64,000 bases of DNA from Plantago elongata (Eukaryota > Streptophyta > Magnoliopsida > Lamiales > Plantaginaceae), in assembly GCA_036897095.1 (NCBI GenBank), contig JAYMSP010000071.1:1-64000 (forward strand), written 5' to 3'. Below are positions 11,574 to 25,198 of the stretch, one piece after another (positions within the stretch are counted from its first letter, which is position 1; each line of letters starts with the position of its first letter). The position numbers and the translations under genes are program-made. Below the pieces are notes generated by a model. It saw only the letters and a program-made list of their open reading frames with translations. It was not told the origin of the DNA and made no database searches.

Positions 11574-14500
11574 ATGGCGACTCCAGGGGGACCTAGGCCG
11601 GGGAACTTTCCCCCGAATTATAATCCTAATGCACTTGCTAATAACATGCAAAACTTACAAATGGGCCAGCCTAATCAGCAGCAATCGGGTAATCTCGGTG
11701 GTGGTGCCTTGAGACCTAATGCCACACCGTTTGGCCAACACCCTCCACCGTTTGCTGGTGGCAGCCGACCAGGTGCACCCCCACCTGGTGTGTTTCCTAG
11801 AGGTCAGGTACCACCTCCTGGAGCTCAACCACCAGCTGCGTTTCCTTCAAATATGATGTCCAATAGGCCAACTGGCCCTCCGCAAGTAGCACAGCCTTCT
11901 CCTCCCTTTGCATCAAGGCCTCCTCCGCAAGGAGCGTTACCTTCTAACCCTGGTGGACCCTTTGCGCCGCAGCCCTCTGGTCCCCGTCCAGGTCCTTTTA
12001 CTTCATCAGGGCCATCCACCCCCACTCAAGTGAGCACGTCCGGCCCATTTAGTAACGGACCACCTTCGTTTTCATCTGGGATGGGACAAAGTGCTCCACG
12101 ATTCCCTCCCACTATGGGCAGTATGCCAAGGCCAGCATCTGGACCTCCACAGTCACAGGCATTTTCATCACAGCCTTCCCAGCCCCCACAATTGCGTCCT
12201 GGTTTTGGCGGTCCGACTCCTGGTGTGTCATCTAACATGGCACAACCAGCAATGCAATTTTCAGCTCCTCAACCAGGAGTGCCACCTCCTTCAGGCCCAT
12301 TGCAATATTCAGGCCCTCTACGAAATGGGCCACCTCTTCCAGGTTCAATTCCATATTCAGCACAAGGGCCCGGTATGCTTCCACCTTCAGGTTCTCCTTA
12401 CGGGATGCAGACATGGCCACCGCAACCACAACAGGTGAAATTATGTTCATATGCCTTCTTATATATACCTTTATCGTCTGTTCATTACTGGTGGTTTCAT
12501 ATTTTGGTGCAGAACAGGTTATGACTCAATATATTCTTGTGGGTTTTCCTATACTGCTTTTGTATCACTGCAAATTAAATCTGAGCTTGGTTAACCTATG
12601 TTGTAGTATATGTTTCCTCAGCTTCCATACTACATTTGGCATTCTGGTTTATACATGATAACTTAAAAAAAAAATTGCAAGTGGTCTGAGATGCATCTAC
12701 TTTTGCATGCTTATTTTCACTGTTTTCGCTTCCTCATTGAGACCTACAGAACTGAAGAACTAACAATTCAGAGAAAGGGAACTAAAATATCTAGTATCAG
12801 TATTATGACTGTAATCTAATATACTACCATTACTACAAATAGGTGGCTGTTTGCTCTAACCCACAGCTTTTGCAACACCTACCGTATTTCACAGATGAAT
12901 CTCTTAAGGTTTTTCCTATGGTTTTTGCTTCCTCAACTTCCCGTTGGTCCGGGCACGAGTTTTAAGATAAAGTGAATAATGTGGGAGAGATAGTGAATAA
13001 AGTAGGAAAGAGAGCAAATAAAGTATGAAAGAGAGTGGATAGAGTAGGAGAGATAGTGAATAAAGTAGGACTGTAGGAGTAGAGATATGAATAAAGTAGG
13101 AGAGAGATTTTCCATTTAAAGAATGTGAAGTTGAGTTTGAGACCGACTAAAATGGAAATCCCTATCAATGTATTAATCCTAATTATTTAATTATTTTGGG
13201 ACTCTAGGTCTGTAACACATTCATGCTAATCGACTGATTACGTTGAGTTGAATTTTGAATCTGATCTTTTTATACAGGGGGTTCCGCAACCTTCAAATGT
13301 AATGCAGCAGCAGCCACCGATGTTTGGGATGCCACCACCACCACTTCCAAATCAATCTATGTCTTTGGGTCAACAAGGGCAGTCAAAGATTGATCCTAAC
13401 CAAATTCCCCGTCTTGTCGCAAGTTCTTCTGTAGTTTTGCATGACACCCGTCAGGGTAATCAGGCGAACCCTCCTCCGGTAATTCATATAATCACTAATT
13501 GAAAAAAATAAAAATACAGTTATTTGTGTGATGTTTGATGCTTTCTTAGCTAATTTAGTCGGGGTATTACAAGCTCCTATTTACAATCTCTTAAATCTTA
13601 ATATTTGCACCAACTTAAATGGGCATGATGCTAGCTTGTCTCTAATTTTCTGTTACTTTTGTCTAGCCTGCAACAAGTGATTATATAGTCAGAGACACTG
13701 GGAATTGCAGCCCACGCTTTATTAGGTGTACAATAAATCAGGTGAGCGTCTAATTGATAAATTGTTTACATTAGATCCCGTAGTACCAATTCATTTCTGT
13801 TGCTGCCAATGTTTTTATGTTTTCTCTGTTCTCAAAAAAATCATTTGTTGTTAATTTTCCCTGAGGTCCTTGCAACTACTAAAATATACTCTGTTGTTTC
13901 TAGATGCCTTGTACCGTAGACCTGTTGTCGACATCTGCAATGCAGTTGGCTTTGTTGGTTCAACCCTTAGCTCTGCCTCATCCGTCTGAGGATCCCATCC
14001 AGGTAATGTGAAATGTTCCTTTTCTTTTGGCTCTCATTCCTATTTGTAGCATAAGTTTTGATGCTTCTCCTGTTACCTGACATTAAGGGAACATAATGAT
14101 GTTCCCCCAAGAGTCAATGACCATAGTAGTAATTGTGAAGTAGAATGATAATTAAGAGTCTCGTGCACTCTATGTTCTTCACTAGTCAAATAGACAAGTT
14201 GCAATTTTGGCCAATGTCAATGGGGTACGGTTGCTGTAATGATGTACGTGTGGTATTTGGTACCCTGGAACTCCTAGATTATGATATTGCCAGGCATGCA
14301 AAGAATTTACTCATTATACATGGGCTATTATCTTTCTAGGGAGGAAAAAACAGTAGACTTGATCACTCTTATGGCAATTCACATTCTAGTTAGCCATTTG
14401 TCACACTTCTGTTCATTTTCTTATTAAGAAGCCATAATGTTGTGTAGGGCACTTTTTTGGGTTTAAACTTCAAGCCTTGCTAGGTCTCCTCTTTTCTATC

Positions 14501-17500
14501 TATGTGAGCATGGAATTTCTAGTGTATTATTTACCAATTAATTATAGTAATCAAGTAAGACATTGATGATGTCTTCTATGTTCTTTTTTTTTTTCTTTGT
14601 CTGCCTCTTAAATCTAATTTAGCTCCTGAAGTTCCAGGTCTAGTTCATTCCTCAGTTGACAACTGAGTTTGGTTAAAATTTGAATAAATGCATTTGGACA
14701 ATTTCATTTGTTGTTTGTTAATATTTAACAATTTGAAATTGCTATGCACAGTTGCAACCCAGTCTTATATTTGTATTTTTCCCAATTGAACTTCATTTTT
14801 TGTGTTGAGAATAGATCGTCTACTCCACGTCTGAGATTTTATTAACATTTGACCTCTGTTTGAGATTATAAAAACAAGAATCTATTGATCTTCTGACAAT
14901 TGTTCTACTTTTATGGTCGATAGGTTGTTGATTTTTCAGACAGTGGTCCTGTTCGATGTTCTCGCTGTAAAGGTTACATAAATCCATTTATGAAGTTTAT
15001 TGACCAAGGCAGACGCTTTATCTGTAACCTTTGTGGTATGCTCTTTCTCTAAAGTTGTTTAAGTTGGTTAATATTTAGTATTTCCTTGTAGTTATGACCT
15101 TAAATTTTATTAGAGTCAGGCATGGATCTAACTTTGTTGGATGCAGATAGCTTATTTAGTGTACATCAATGCTATATATCAAGTTGACCTTTACAGTATT
15201 AGGAACTTTTGATCATTAGAGTTGGTGGCCATCTCAATTCTCTCTTTATCGTGTCTCTCCATATTGCAGCTTTTAGATTAAAATAGCATTTACGGAGGTT
15301 TTGTCCTTCACTTCGTAACGTTCTCACTTGCAGGTTTCACGGATGAAACCCCACGTGACTATCACTGCAACTTGGGCCCAGATGGTCGGCGCAGAGATGC
15401 TGATGAAAGGCCGGAGTTATGCAAAGGAACGGTGGAATTTGTTGCAACTAAGGAATACATGGTTAGTATCAACATTGGTGTTTTGTATTTGCCAAGGGTG
15501 TATCAGGTGTCAAATTAGATTAAATAGGAAAATGTAAATCAAAATCCTGACCTTCTTCTGGATGAGCACTGGGGGAAAAGAACCTTCTAACTAAAAGTTG
15601 AGACTATGTCGATGAAGCAACCTTCATGTGGGCCTTTTAACAGAGTTGGCAACCAAATATTCTTGGGCATATGGATGAAAGATTAAAAAGATTTGTTGTT
15701 GCACATGACTGGCATGACACTTAGTGGTTCATATATCCTGCCCGTTATTGTTGGAAAAGGCTTAGTTGATTTTGTTTGGTTCGTGCTAGATAACCTATGA
15801 GTTCAATGGACCAATTTGTGAAAATTAATCATAATAGATTCAAAATTTTCATTCGATATGAAGCTTTTTTGGGTTATTGATTGCGAGTTCAAGCTAATTC
15901 AAACTTTTCATTTAAGTTGAAGCTCTTAATGGGTACTGGCTCAAGTCATTGCATATCTCTGGGCCAGTTTAATCCACGACCCTTATCTTTATGTCATTAA
16001 GACGTAGTATCATTTCACTGTGATTTATCATTTGATCTTGTTTTATTCAGGTGCGAGATCCGATGCCTGCTGTATTTTTCTTCCTTATTGATGTCTCCAT
16101 GCATGCCATACAAACCGGTGCAACTGCTGCAGCTTGCAGTGCAATCAACCAAGTTATAGCTGATCTTCCTGTAAGTTCTATGTTTTTTGAGCATTCCCAG
16201 TTCAGCTAATGGAGTTTCATGAGAATAAATGGAATGTTGCGCTTAAGAATGGCTGTGTCAAACACAAAAATGGAATGCTATCTCATTAGGTTTTCTATTG
16301 TAACTTTATAGTGGTTTGATTCCCAGCCCATACTGACTAGTTGCTACACATCTTGTCATATACCTCTTGGTGACGACAAAAAAGAATAAACAAAAACAAA
16401 AGTAGAAAATGTATACTTCTGAATACTATATATATGTTTGAATTTCTAAGTGATATATCAATTATACAACGTTATTTGGCCATTAACATGAATTTTCTTA
16501 TATACTGTTCACACGAGAGAATTTTTAGGTCTGTGGATAAGGATAAAGCTGACCTGTTTCATTGTTGATGCCTTGACTGTGCAGGATGGACCTCGAACAA
16601 TGGTGGGCATCGCAACATTTGACTCCACCATTCACTTTTACAATTTAAAGCGGGCACTACAACAGGTTTGTTAAGAGATTCTCAGGTTATTGGTCTGGGT
16701 CTTGTTTTAATGTCATGTTATCTCTCTTATGAAAAAATGAAACTTAAGTCATCTGAGTTATTCGCAACTTGTATGTCTTACATTCTTAAATATTTATGCG
16801 GTTAATCTCTGAGGCTTAAAATTTTCATCATGCTATCCATTGACCATGGTTCTGCTCTGTTGTATTGCAGCCATTGATGCTTATAGTCCCTGATATTCAG
16901 GATGTATATACTCCTCTTGAAAGTGATGTTATTGTTCAGCTTTCTGAGGTCGGTTAACTTTTTATTTTTAATTGCTGGTTTACATACATTAAAATGTGTA
17001 CTTTCTGATACTGGATAGCCATTCAAACTATTATTCTCTGCCCTCTTATACTGAGAGGTTATTAGTGTCCGTACCTCGAGTTTAAATGCTTCTTCCATTT
17101 ATGTCACATTTCCAGACTATTGATAGTAATTTTTTAAAATTGCAGTGTCGTCAACATTTAGAGATATTGTTGGAGAGCATTCCTTCAATGTTCTTGAATA
17201 ATAAAATTGCTGATTCAGCTTTTGGTGCAGCAGTAAAGGTACCGAACTATGACATTGTTATGTTCGCTTTATCTTGTCAGAAAACACATGATTAGTAATC
17301 ATTTCGTTGTTTAGAGTTTTATTGGCAGGGTAAGAATGTATTACATCATAGTAAAGTTTGATAACTTTATATTTGGGCTTGTGAAAAGCACCTGTATAGA
17401 ATGGATTTTTATATCTGAGCTGGGAAATACATGGGCCTTGTGTTCAATTGCATGGATAGATTAGATAAAATAGAGGCCAAGAAATGATTCCAAATCTTTT

Positions 17501-20500
17501 TCTCTCCTAGTTAGATTAAGGAATTGTATTTACAAGTCATTCTCAGACAGGCAGGTGAAGGATATGTGCAATTTTGCTAGTATATAACTAGACATGAAAT
17601 TCAAATTCGATGTCAAGTAGTTATATCTTCACCACAGTTGATCTTTCTAAATCTAAATATAGAGGTTAATTCTACATGTGATCTCAGTGAATTTGCTGAT
17701 GGCCATAGAAACTCGTAGCAGTGATCGGCATGTGTTCATAATGCTAACATCTTCTTTTCCTCAGGCTGCTTTCCTGGCAATGAAAAGCACGGGCGGCAAA
17801 CTTCTCGTTTTCCAATCAGGTAAGTTGGCATTTTTCTTTATCTCATCAAGAATTGTTGATCTTTTTAAGAGCTTTCAGCTTTATCATGTCTGTGTGATGC
17901 CTCTCTGTTGTAAAAATTATACGAAGTACACAAGGTCATGATTTAAGTTTTAAATTTTATTTATTCATTTACGAGTGAGTCTCGTAGGAGACGCTGTATG
18001 GAAAAGATAAATTAAGAACAAACATTGTCATTATTATTTATTACCGAGAACATGGGAATTGACTTGAGAACATAAGTCTTTTTGTAAACAACAAAACGCA
18101 ATTTGTTGACAACATCAGTATTTTACTTAAGAACATCAGTGTTTTTTTTAACCAAATAGCACGGTCTATATTTAAGCTAAATAGACGGTCTCCTGCAAGA
18201 AAATGTGATTATTTATTGTTGTAAGATAAACAAATTAGATCATGTCGCACCTTTTATGCTTTAATTCTTGCGTTGCTTTGCCAGTTATGCTCTACATAAT
18301 GACGTTTCCTTGTTGCTGAGCTATGTGATTTTTATGGTTCAGTGTACTAACTGTTAATGTACTACTACATTTGTGATTCGTGAACAGCCCTGTCATCAGT
18401 TGGTTTAGGATCCCTTTCTGCTAGAGAAGCAGATGGCAGGAGTAATGCATCGGGAGGAGAAAAGGTATGCATGTATATACTTTGCATAGACATTGGCTTC
18501 CTGGGTCAACTGTGTTGCCCCCTTTCCTGTTATCATGAACTGAATCTAGAATTGCATGATGATTTTCCTTCCTTCACCCCCCTCGGTTTAATTTATTTAT
18601 TGCACAAGTTGTTACATTTCGTGACATTGCAAACCATCCATACCTTGATAGCAGATAATATATATATTTTCCTTCTTTGATTTCAGGAAGCTCATAAACT
18701 ACTCCAACCTGTGGACAAAACTCTAAAAACTATGGCCATTGAATTTGCCGAGTACCAGGTGACACAATTATATTATCATGACTTTGCTAATTGTTCATAC
18801 TTCGTTGCTTGGTTGAAGTTCAACTCAGTGCGCCTTTTTCCTTTTCCTATTTACTTACAGGTCTGCGTTGACTTGTTCATTACAACTCAAACATATGTAG
18901 ATATTGCTTCTCTGTCTGTCATTCCAAGAACTACCGGAGGCCAGGTAACTCACTAAGTTACTGTATGTGGTATTGTGAGTGTTGTTCTATAGTTTAAGAT
19001 GATACATTATATGGGCCAAAAGATAGATTGTAGATCCTCATCTTCCAGATCATTTATGTCGTGTCATAAAACTTAAAGCTGTACTACAATTTAGAAATGC
19101 CTTTCAGAGCTTACGTTTGTCTTTGAAAAACCAATATTGTTAACTTTCCGTTCAGGTGTATTATTATTATCCTTTCTCTGCTATGTCTGATTCGGCTAAT
19201 CTGTACAATGATCTTCGGTGGAATGTCACGAGGCCTCAAGGATTTGAGGCAGTGATGCGTGTTAGATGCAGTCAGGTGAATCTCTAGAAATTTGGATCAT
19301 TATAAGTTTATGTTTAGTTCAGTAACCGTAAGAGAATCACATGCATGGTTTGATGAATCCTCATATTTCACCAGGGTATTCAAGTTCAGGAATATTCAGG
19401 AAACTTCTGCAAACGCATACCGACAGATGTTGATCTACCTGCAGTATGTTCCTCTCTCAGTGTCTGTATGGAAAATATTTTTGCAAGTTCTTATCCTCGT
19501 TCTGAGCAGTAATACGAATGAAGATTGCAATAGATGTTAAAAACCTTAATTTAATCATTGACCTTTTCCATTCTCGAAGAAGGTATTCAGAACTGAATTG
19601 AAAAGAAAGAGGATGAGTATATTATATACATAACCAAATAAAAAAATAATATTGGACAAACAGTGTTAAACCCCCTCCCCCCTCTTCCCTAAAGATCGTT
19701 AGACAACTCATTGTTAGTCAAGGTCAGGTAACAATTTGATAATATCTTCGAAACAATAGTGGGACACTGAACATCAACATGGCTTAATTCCATAGAATTT
19801 ATCAATTCGAAAAGGATTTCTCTATTTTTGTGTAGTGGAATTTAAAATAAGCTTATGTGTATGCCTTTCCTGCTTCTGTCAAGTCTGGACATACTTTGTC
19901 AACTTCATCACTACTCAACTTTTGCAGATTGATTGTGACAAAACTATAATGGTTACCCTCAAACTTGATGACAAACTTCCAGAAGGGTCAGAGTGTGCTT
20001 TTCAGGTATGTTTTAAGTGACTTGTATTCTCAGATCTATGTAGGAATTTCTGTTTAACCAATTGAACAAGTTTTGAATTACAAAAAATTCTCCCTTTCCC
20101 TATGTCAGTTGAAGAAGTTGCTTGGTCTCATCACCTGTTTGTTTTATGTAGTGTGCCCTTCTATACACAACTGTATATGGCCAAAGAAGAATTCGAGTTT
20201 CAACCTTGTCCCTGCCTTGCACTAACATGCTAAGTGTTCTATTCCGTTCTGCTGACTTGGACACTCAATTTGCCTGCATGTTGAAGCAAGGTACCTCGAT
20301 ATTATTTTGTCGAATATTCTACACTTGATTTTGTCTTTGACTGTTTCTATCTTCAGGCTGTTCCTATTTCTTTTATGAGCATGAGTGTGCTTACTGCTGC
20401 TAATTTTTGCTACGCATGTTTAACATTTAGTTGCATAGACAATATTTTTCGTAATAAGTAGAAGGAATATACTTTTATTCTGCATCAATTGAAATATGCT

Positions 20501-22734
20501 ACTACACTACATATTTAACAACACTCATGCTATGTGCTATACTCCGAGCTATCTTTATGCTCAGTGCACCATTGATAACCTGATCTAGATATTGTTCTTG
20601 CATTATCACCTTTTTGTGTTGTAGACTTTTTTTTCCTTTGCAAATTTACTATTTACATCTAACTTTGATTGTCTTTCGAATGCAGCGGCTAATGATATTC
20701 CTTCAGCTCCTCTCACACAAGTCAGAGATCAAGCTACAAATATTTGCATCAATATTTTGTATGCCTATCGGAAATTTTGTGCAACGGTGTCCTCTTCTGG
20801 ACAACTTATTCTGCCTGAAGCACTTAAATTGTTGCCTCTATATGCACTTGGTATGTTTCATGTCACTTACAGACTATAACTTGAATCAGTCCTTGAGTCA
20901 CTTTCACATACATATGCGATGGAATTCCGCTAATAGATAACTATAAAGAAGATAGATATAGATTGATAATGGCTTCATATAGTTAGATATAGATTGATAA
21001 TGGCTTCATGACCTCTATGACAGTATTACATAGTTAGCTTCTGATATACGATGTTAATGTACCAATTGAAATTATGCGGAAGTGTTCTGTGCTTACATTC
21101 GTTCTCATACACATGCAGACACATTTTTCTTACATTTCCCTTTTGCCTTTCAGCTTTACTAAAAAGCAGCGGATTGCGATCTGAGGGAAGACTTGATGAT
21201 AGGTCCTTTTGGATTAACTATGTATCGCCCTTACCAACCCCTTTGGTAATTCCACTGGTTTACCCGAGAATGATATCCATTCATGACCTTGAGGAGAAGG
21301 TATATCTTCTTTGTTATGTGGTATGACAATTGGTTTAGTCACTGTATTGCTCATTTCTTGATGCTGAACTGTCAGGAGTTGGATGATTCAGTTATTCCTG
21401 CTCCAATTCCACTATCCAGTGAGCACATTACGGACGAGGGGATCTATCTTCTTGAGAATGGCAAAGATTGTTTAATCTATGTTGGCGGTTCTGCTGACTC
21501 GAATATTTTGCGGCAGCTGTTTGGCATTTCATCAGCTGAAGAAATCTCAAACCAGGTACCCAGTTACATGCTTTGATGACTGAAACATGTTATCTTAAGT
21601 AACAGTTGCTTTGTTCGGAATCCATCTCACAAGCAAATACCTCGAGTAATATGTGTGTTATGAGAAATTTTGATTGTCTCAACTTGGATATTTTGCCACT
21701 GGAAAAGTTAACATTAGGACTCAGGTATTAGTAATCTTACCGGGCTGGTTATAGAGTTGAATGTAATTATTTGGATTCCAAATTCTGAAGGAAGGAGAAA
21801 TGGATGGTCACGTCAAGTCATCAACCATAGAACATGAGCGCAATGATAAATAATCGTTATAGCTAAATGGAATTTCTACAGGTTCCCATAGAACTGGGAA
21901 GGAATGTTGGGTCCAAGAAGGTGCCACGTGTATAAACATGGAAATATTCATATTCCCTATTGGGTGTGTGGTAATTTTAGGAATGGTGGTAAAGAAAAAC
22001 ATATATTCAGTTTAAGCTCCATGTGACTATAGAGAGTACCGATTACAATAGTTTCTCATATTTGATGTACGCTCACCGGATGCATAAAATAGATGTGGTT
22101 CCACATTTTTATGGAACTTGTTTCTTATGTTCTCATCTCATTCCCATTTTAAACTGAATAAATATTTGCTCATAGGAACGATGTATTAACATGCTTTTGC
22201 AGAAACTTACTCTATTTCCCATTTTCAGTTTATTCTGCAGCAGAATGATAATTCATTGTCAAAGAAGCTGCATACCATCATAAATGAAATAAGGCGACAA
22301 AGATGTTCCTACCTACGGTATGTACTTTGCTGATTCTAATTGTTTGTGGCACTGGAATTTACTAATTTCTTCGGTCCACATGCTCGTTATTATCATGCAT
22401 TTCTTCACTTCTTTCCTCTCTCTCATTTTGCAGATTGAGACTGTGCAAAAAGGGAGATCCTTCAGGTTAGTAATTGAGAAGTCGTTATGTATCAAACAGT
22501 TTTCCTAGTTAACAACTTACTTTCTTCTGCATGTGTTCTATAATCTCCAGGATTATAATGATCTTGTTAATTGAACATGTTCTTGAGTTCTTTTCCACTC
22601 TAAAAATTTCTACGCTTTTGTCTTTAGGGATGGTGTTCTTCTCTTACATGATAGAAGACAAGATGCAAAGTGGACTCTCATACGTGGAGTACCTTATACA
22701 TATCCATCGACAGATACAATCTAAAATGGCTTGA
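11574..22734 (+). CDS. SEC24A: COPII coat protein Sec24 (SEC24A-like)
   Basis: Cargo-selecting subunit of the COPII inner coat, which acts with Sec23 and Sar1 at ER exit sites. Twenty-four coding exons: 11574-12434, 13278-13478, 13667-13741, 13904-14002, 14924-15035, 15334-15461, 16051-16170, 16585-16665, 16871-16948, 17146-17238, 17765-17819, 18388-18464, 18687-18758, 18861-18944, 19156-19275, 19375-19443, 19928-20005, 20152-20290, 20686-20850, 21154-21299, 21376-21555, 22229-22317, 22434-22465, 22628-22734. The product has 1086 residues. Residues 1-350 are Pro/Gly/Gln/Ser-rich and disordered. The Sec23/24 zinc finger has Cys pairs at about 424/427 and 446/449. The trunk begins around PMPAVFFFLIDVS, followed by the beta-barrel, helical and gelsolin-like parts. 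A 5' UTR intron runs from 11279 to 11564. At least one intron carries a MITE. The frame is intact throughout. Confidence 0.95.
12920..13180. mobile_element. Decayed Stowaway-like MITE in SEC24 intron
   Basis: The left part contains TCCGGGCACGAGTTTTAAG and the right part GAGACCGACTAAAATGGAAA, both typical inner sequences of eudicot Stowaway (Tc1/mariner) MITEs whose ends read CTCCCTCCGT. The outer ends here have decayed, so the borders are approximate. The centre holds a minisatellite. It lies wholly inside the intron 12435-13277. Confidence 0.5.
12972..13107. repeat. Minisatellite, about six units of 20-22 bp
   Basis: Imperfect direct repeats of the type GTGAATAAAGTAGGAGAGAT, roughly six copies, one lengthened. 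They form the core of the Stowaway-like element. Confidence 0.75.
17975..18208. mobile_element. MITE-like element in SEC24 intron
   Basis: The ends are imperfect inverted repeats. The left has TCGTAGGAGACGCTGTAT and the right, in reverse complement, has TTGCAGGAGACCGTCTAT. Between them are repeated GAGAACAT/CAACATCAGT motifs. I could not find a clear target duplication, so the superfamily is undecided and the ends are approximate. Confidence 0.4.
20954..21009. repeat. Direct duplication in SEC24 intron
   Basis: A 25-base unit (AGATATAGATTGATAATGGC plus TTCAT) occurs identically at 20954-20978 and 20985-21009, period 31. Confidence 0.85.
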
Positions 22735-23460
22735 TCATACACACAAAAGTTTTGGTGCAAGTTTTGTATTATTCTCAACTATACATGAGAGCTGGAGCTT
22801 GCAATGATTGGCTCTGTGCTTTTTTGGGTGTCTCGGTGGAGAAGCTTTCGGTTTCTTTTTTCCTCTTTTCTTGAGGGTGGACATAGTTTTGACAGAAGAG
22901 AATTGTTACATTTGATGGCTATTTATACATATGAATAGTAGAGTGATGATATTTATGAAGAACAGATTAAATTGATTGAATTTACTAGTTTGGTATGATG
23001 CTATGTGTTGCTGCTACATTCATGGTGTAAAATTATCATGTACAGACTTATTATTTCTATCCATTTGTTGTAGTTGCTGCAAATATAAAGAACGGATATA
23101 ACACCATAAATCTAAATCATAGTCTCGGAAGGGACCAGGAATACAGACCGATGTTCGTATATAGGCCTACTTCAATCCAAAGTCTTTATGCCATCTCGAC
23201 CGGATATTAACAAAGTTTTAAAGTATAATAATATGTGGATTCAAATGAATATTATTCTGACTCGATTAGAATCATTCGACCAGTTCGACTTATAATATTA
23301 TCTCCAAGAACTTCACAATGTATATTTGTGTAATTTCCATGAAAGTAGGCCTAGTTGTACACAAATAAATTTATATTAGTATGTTTGTGTGATTTCCATA
23401 AAAGTAGGCCTATATTTACGCAAATGCACCATTTTCTTGTATGACACTTCCTAGTTTCGT
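22735..23460. other. SEC24 3' UTR and spacer
   Basis: About the first 350 bases are probably SEC24 3' UTR. The remainder is AT-rich and includes a 29-base direct duplication. Nothing coding is visible. Confidence 0.4.
23325..23412. repeat. Direct duplication, period 59
   Basis: A 29-base unit containing TAATTTCCATGAAAGTAGGC (first copy) recurs at 23384-23412 with two mismatches. Confidence 0.8.
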
Positions 23461-23820
23461 ACAAGTAGCGCAACTAGAGGAAAGAAAAGCAAAACACTAA
23501 TAAAACTAATCATCATTTTGGACCCCCATATTTTTACAAGTTGTAATCACATATATAATCGACAAACGTCTCGTTTTGTGTTATCAATTGCAATTTTAGT
23601 GGTGACAATGTTGATTTTGATGCCTGGCGATAACCTTGCAAATGCCAGGCCGTTAACCTCCGACCCATATGCCGAAATGTTGCCATCCACAATGGCACAA
23701 AAAGGAACCCCTCCCAACGGAACCCCTTCCAATCAAACGGTTCGTTTGTTTCTTTACGCAAGAGCTTGCCACCACCACCGCCACCGAAACCTTCAAATGG
23801 AATATAATCACCTCACTATC
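23461..23820 (+). pseudogene. Secreted-peptide-like relic (uncertain)
   Basis: A frame from about 23461 encodes a strong hydrophobic stretch, FVLSIAILVVTMLILM, then NLANARPLTSDPYAEMLPS and KGTPPNGTPSNQT. This looks like a signal peptide followed by a short Pro/Asn/Gly-rich peptide. The stretch has no ATG in front of it: the only upstream in-frame codons are non-ATG, and the first in-frame ATG (23608) lies inside the hydrophobic part. A different frame just downstream ends as SLPPPPPPKPSNGI and a stop. This could be a decayed small-peptide gene, a gene with an upstream exon I cannot see, or chance. There is a loose resemblance to the IDA-like KGxPxPPSxPS pattern, not enough to assign the family. 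Confidence 0.25.
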
Positions 23821-23853
23821 TATACCTTTCGTGTGCAAGCATATAACATTTAA

Positions 23854-25198
23854 ATGAATCGTGCATGTGACATATGTATATAATTTTGTATTACGATTGA
23901 AAGTTATGTATTATAAACATGTGTAATAGTAGTAGATGATGTTTATACTCGAAAAAGTAAAATACTTATTATGTTACATGTGTTTCAGTTATACTATTTT
24001 TATTTTTCCATTTGATTTTGAATGCAACTTATCTACATAAATTAGAGTAAGTGCTTAATCGTCTTGTGATAGATGCATATACTTAGAAGAAACCGAAAAG
24101 ACACAATGAAATTTGACATATGAAAATTTTTACGGGTCGACCCCGAATCTAAAATAGAAAGGAAAGGAGAAAACATAAGTAGCCCTGGTTGCCAAATCAA
24201 ATCATGCTACTTGCTCCGTCCGTGGAGATCGTCAATGATGACCATCTATGGAAGTCTGCAAAAAATTAATTTTCATTAGAAATTTTGTTTGAACTCGGAT
24301 CGGTTAGTAATTGAATTGTTTTAAGGAATTTGATCTTTCCTTGACCAATAACATTTAGCTCAAAGTTTAGGATGAAGTGTCATAACCTTACGGATTATGA
24401 ATTCGATTTCTGTTGAGAGCTCGATTATATTATAATGTAGTATTAATTTGTGAGAGGTTCAATGATAACTATGTAATTATTATAATATATACAAAATATA
24501 ATATATTTATATACTAAATTTGTAATAGTGATATTTTCTAGAAAAAAACTTCTATTAAAATTAATTTGAAGTGTACTTACATTACAATATTATTTTGTTA
24601 TACTTAATTAGATAATAAAATTATAAAGCAGTAGTACTTAATCAAGTATGTTATTCGAGAAATCGACGGGAAATAGAGGTGGATTTGCAATTTACAAACT
24701 TTCTTTATAACCGTGGCTTTACCCGACCTAACCTTATCAATTAGTAAAAATTATTTTGTCATTTTTTCTTATAAAATTACTAATATTAATATATAGAGAA
24801 ACTCTCTTGAGAGTCCATAGTTTAAGAGATTTTTATGAGATTTCTGCATTATTGTATACACATTGTACATTTTTATATTTTCGCAATTTTATAAAAAGCT
24901 TAGTTGTATAATTATTATGCAGTAATATATAATTTACGAAAATACATGAAACACACAAAAACTCACAATTTAAAACAATTAATATACAATAATACAGAAA
25001 TCTCACAGGATTCTCACCAATCATAAATTTTCGGAAGTTTTTGTATAATATGTTAGGGAGGATTTTTAAACTACAGTATAGTGTATCTTGTAATATCGGG
25101 TATCGTTGTCGGCTAAATTACGTTTCGCGGAAGGCGAGTAAAAATGCACAAGTCGGTTCGGTCTTAGTTTGGGCATCACGTATTTTATTGTTCAACAC
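23854..25198. other. AT-rich spacer upstream of NFXL1
   Basis: AT-rich sequence with one foldback element (24826-25016). I see no other feature. Confidence 0.4.
24826..25016. mobile_element. Foldback MITE-like element
   Basis: Arms of about 33 bases pair with each other. Left contains GAGATTTCTGCATTATTGTA; right, in reverse complement, contains GAGATTTCTGTATTATTGTA. The interior is AT-rich. No target duplication was found, so the family is open. Confidence 0.5.
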
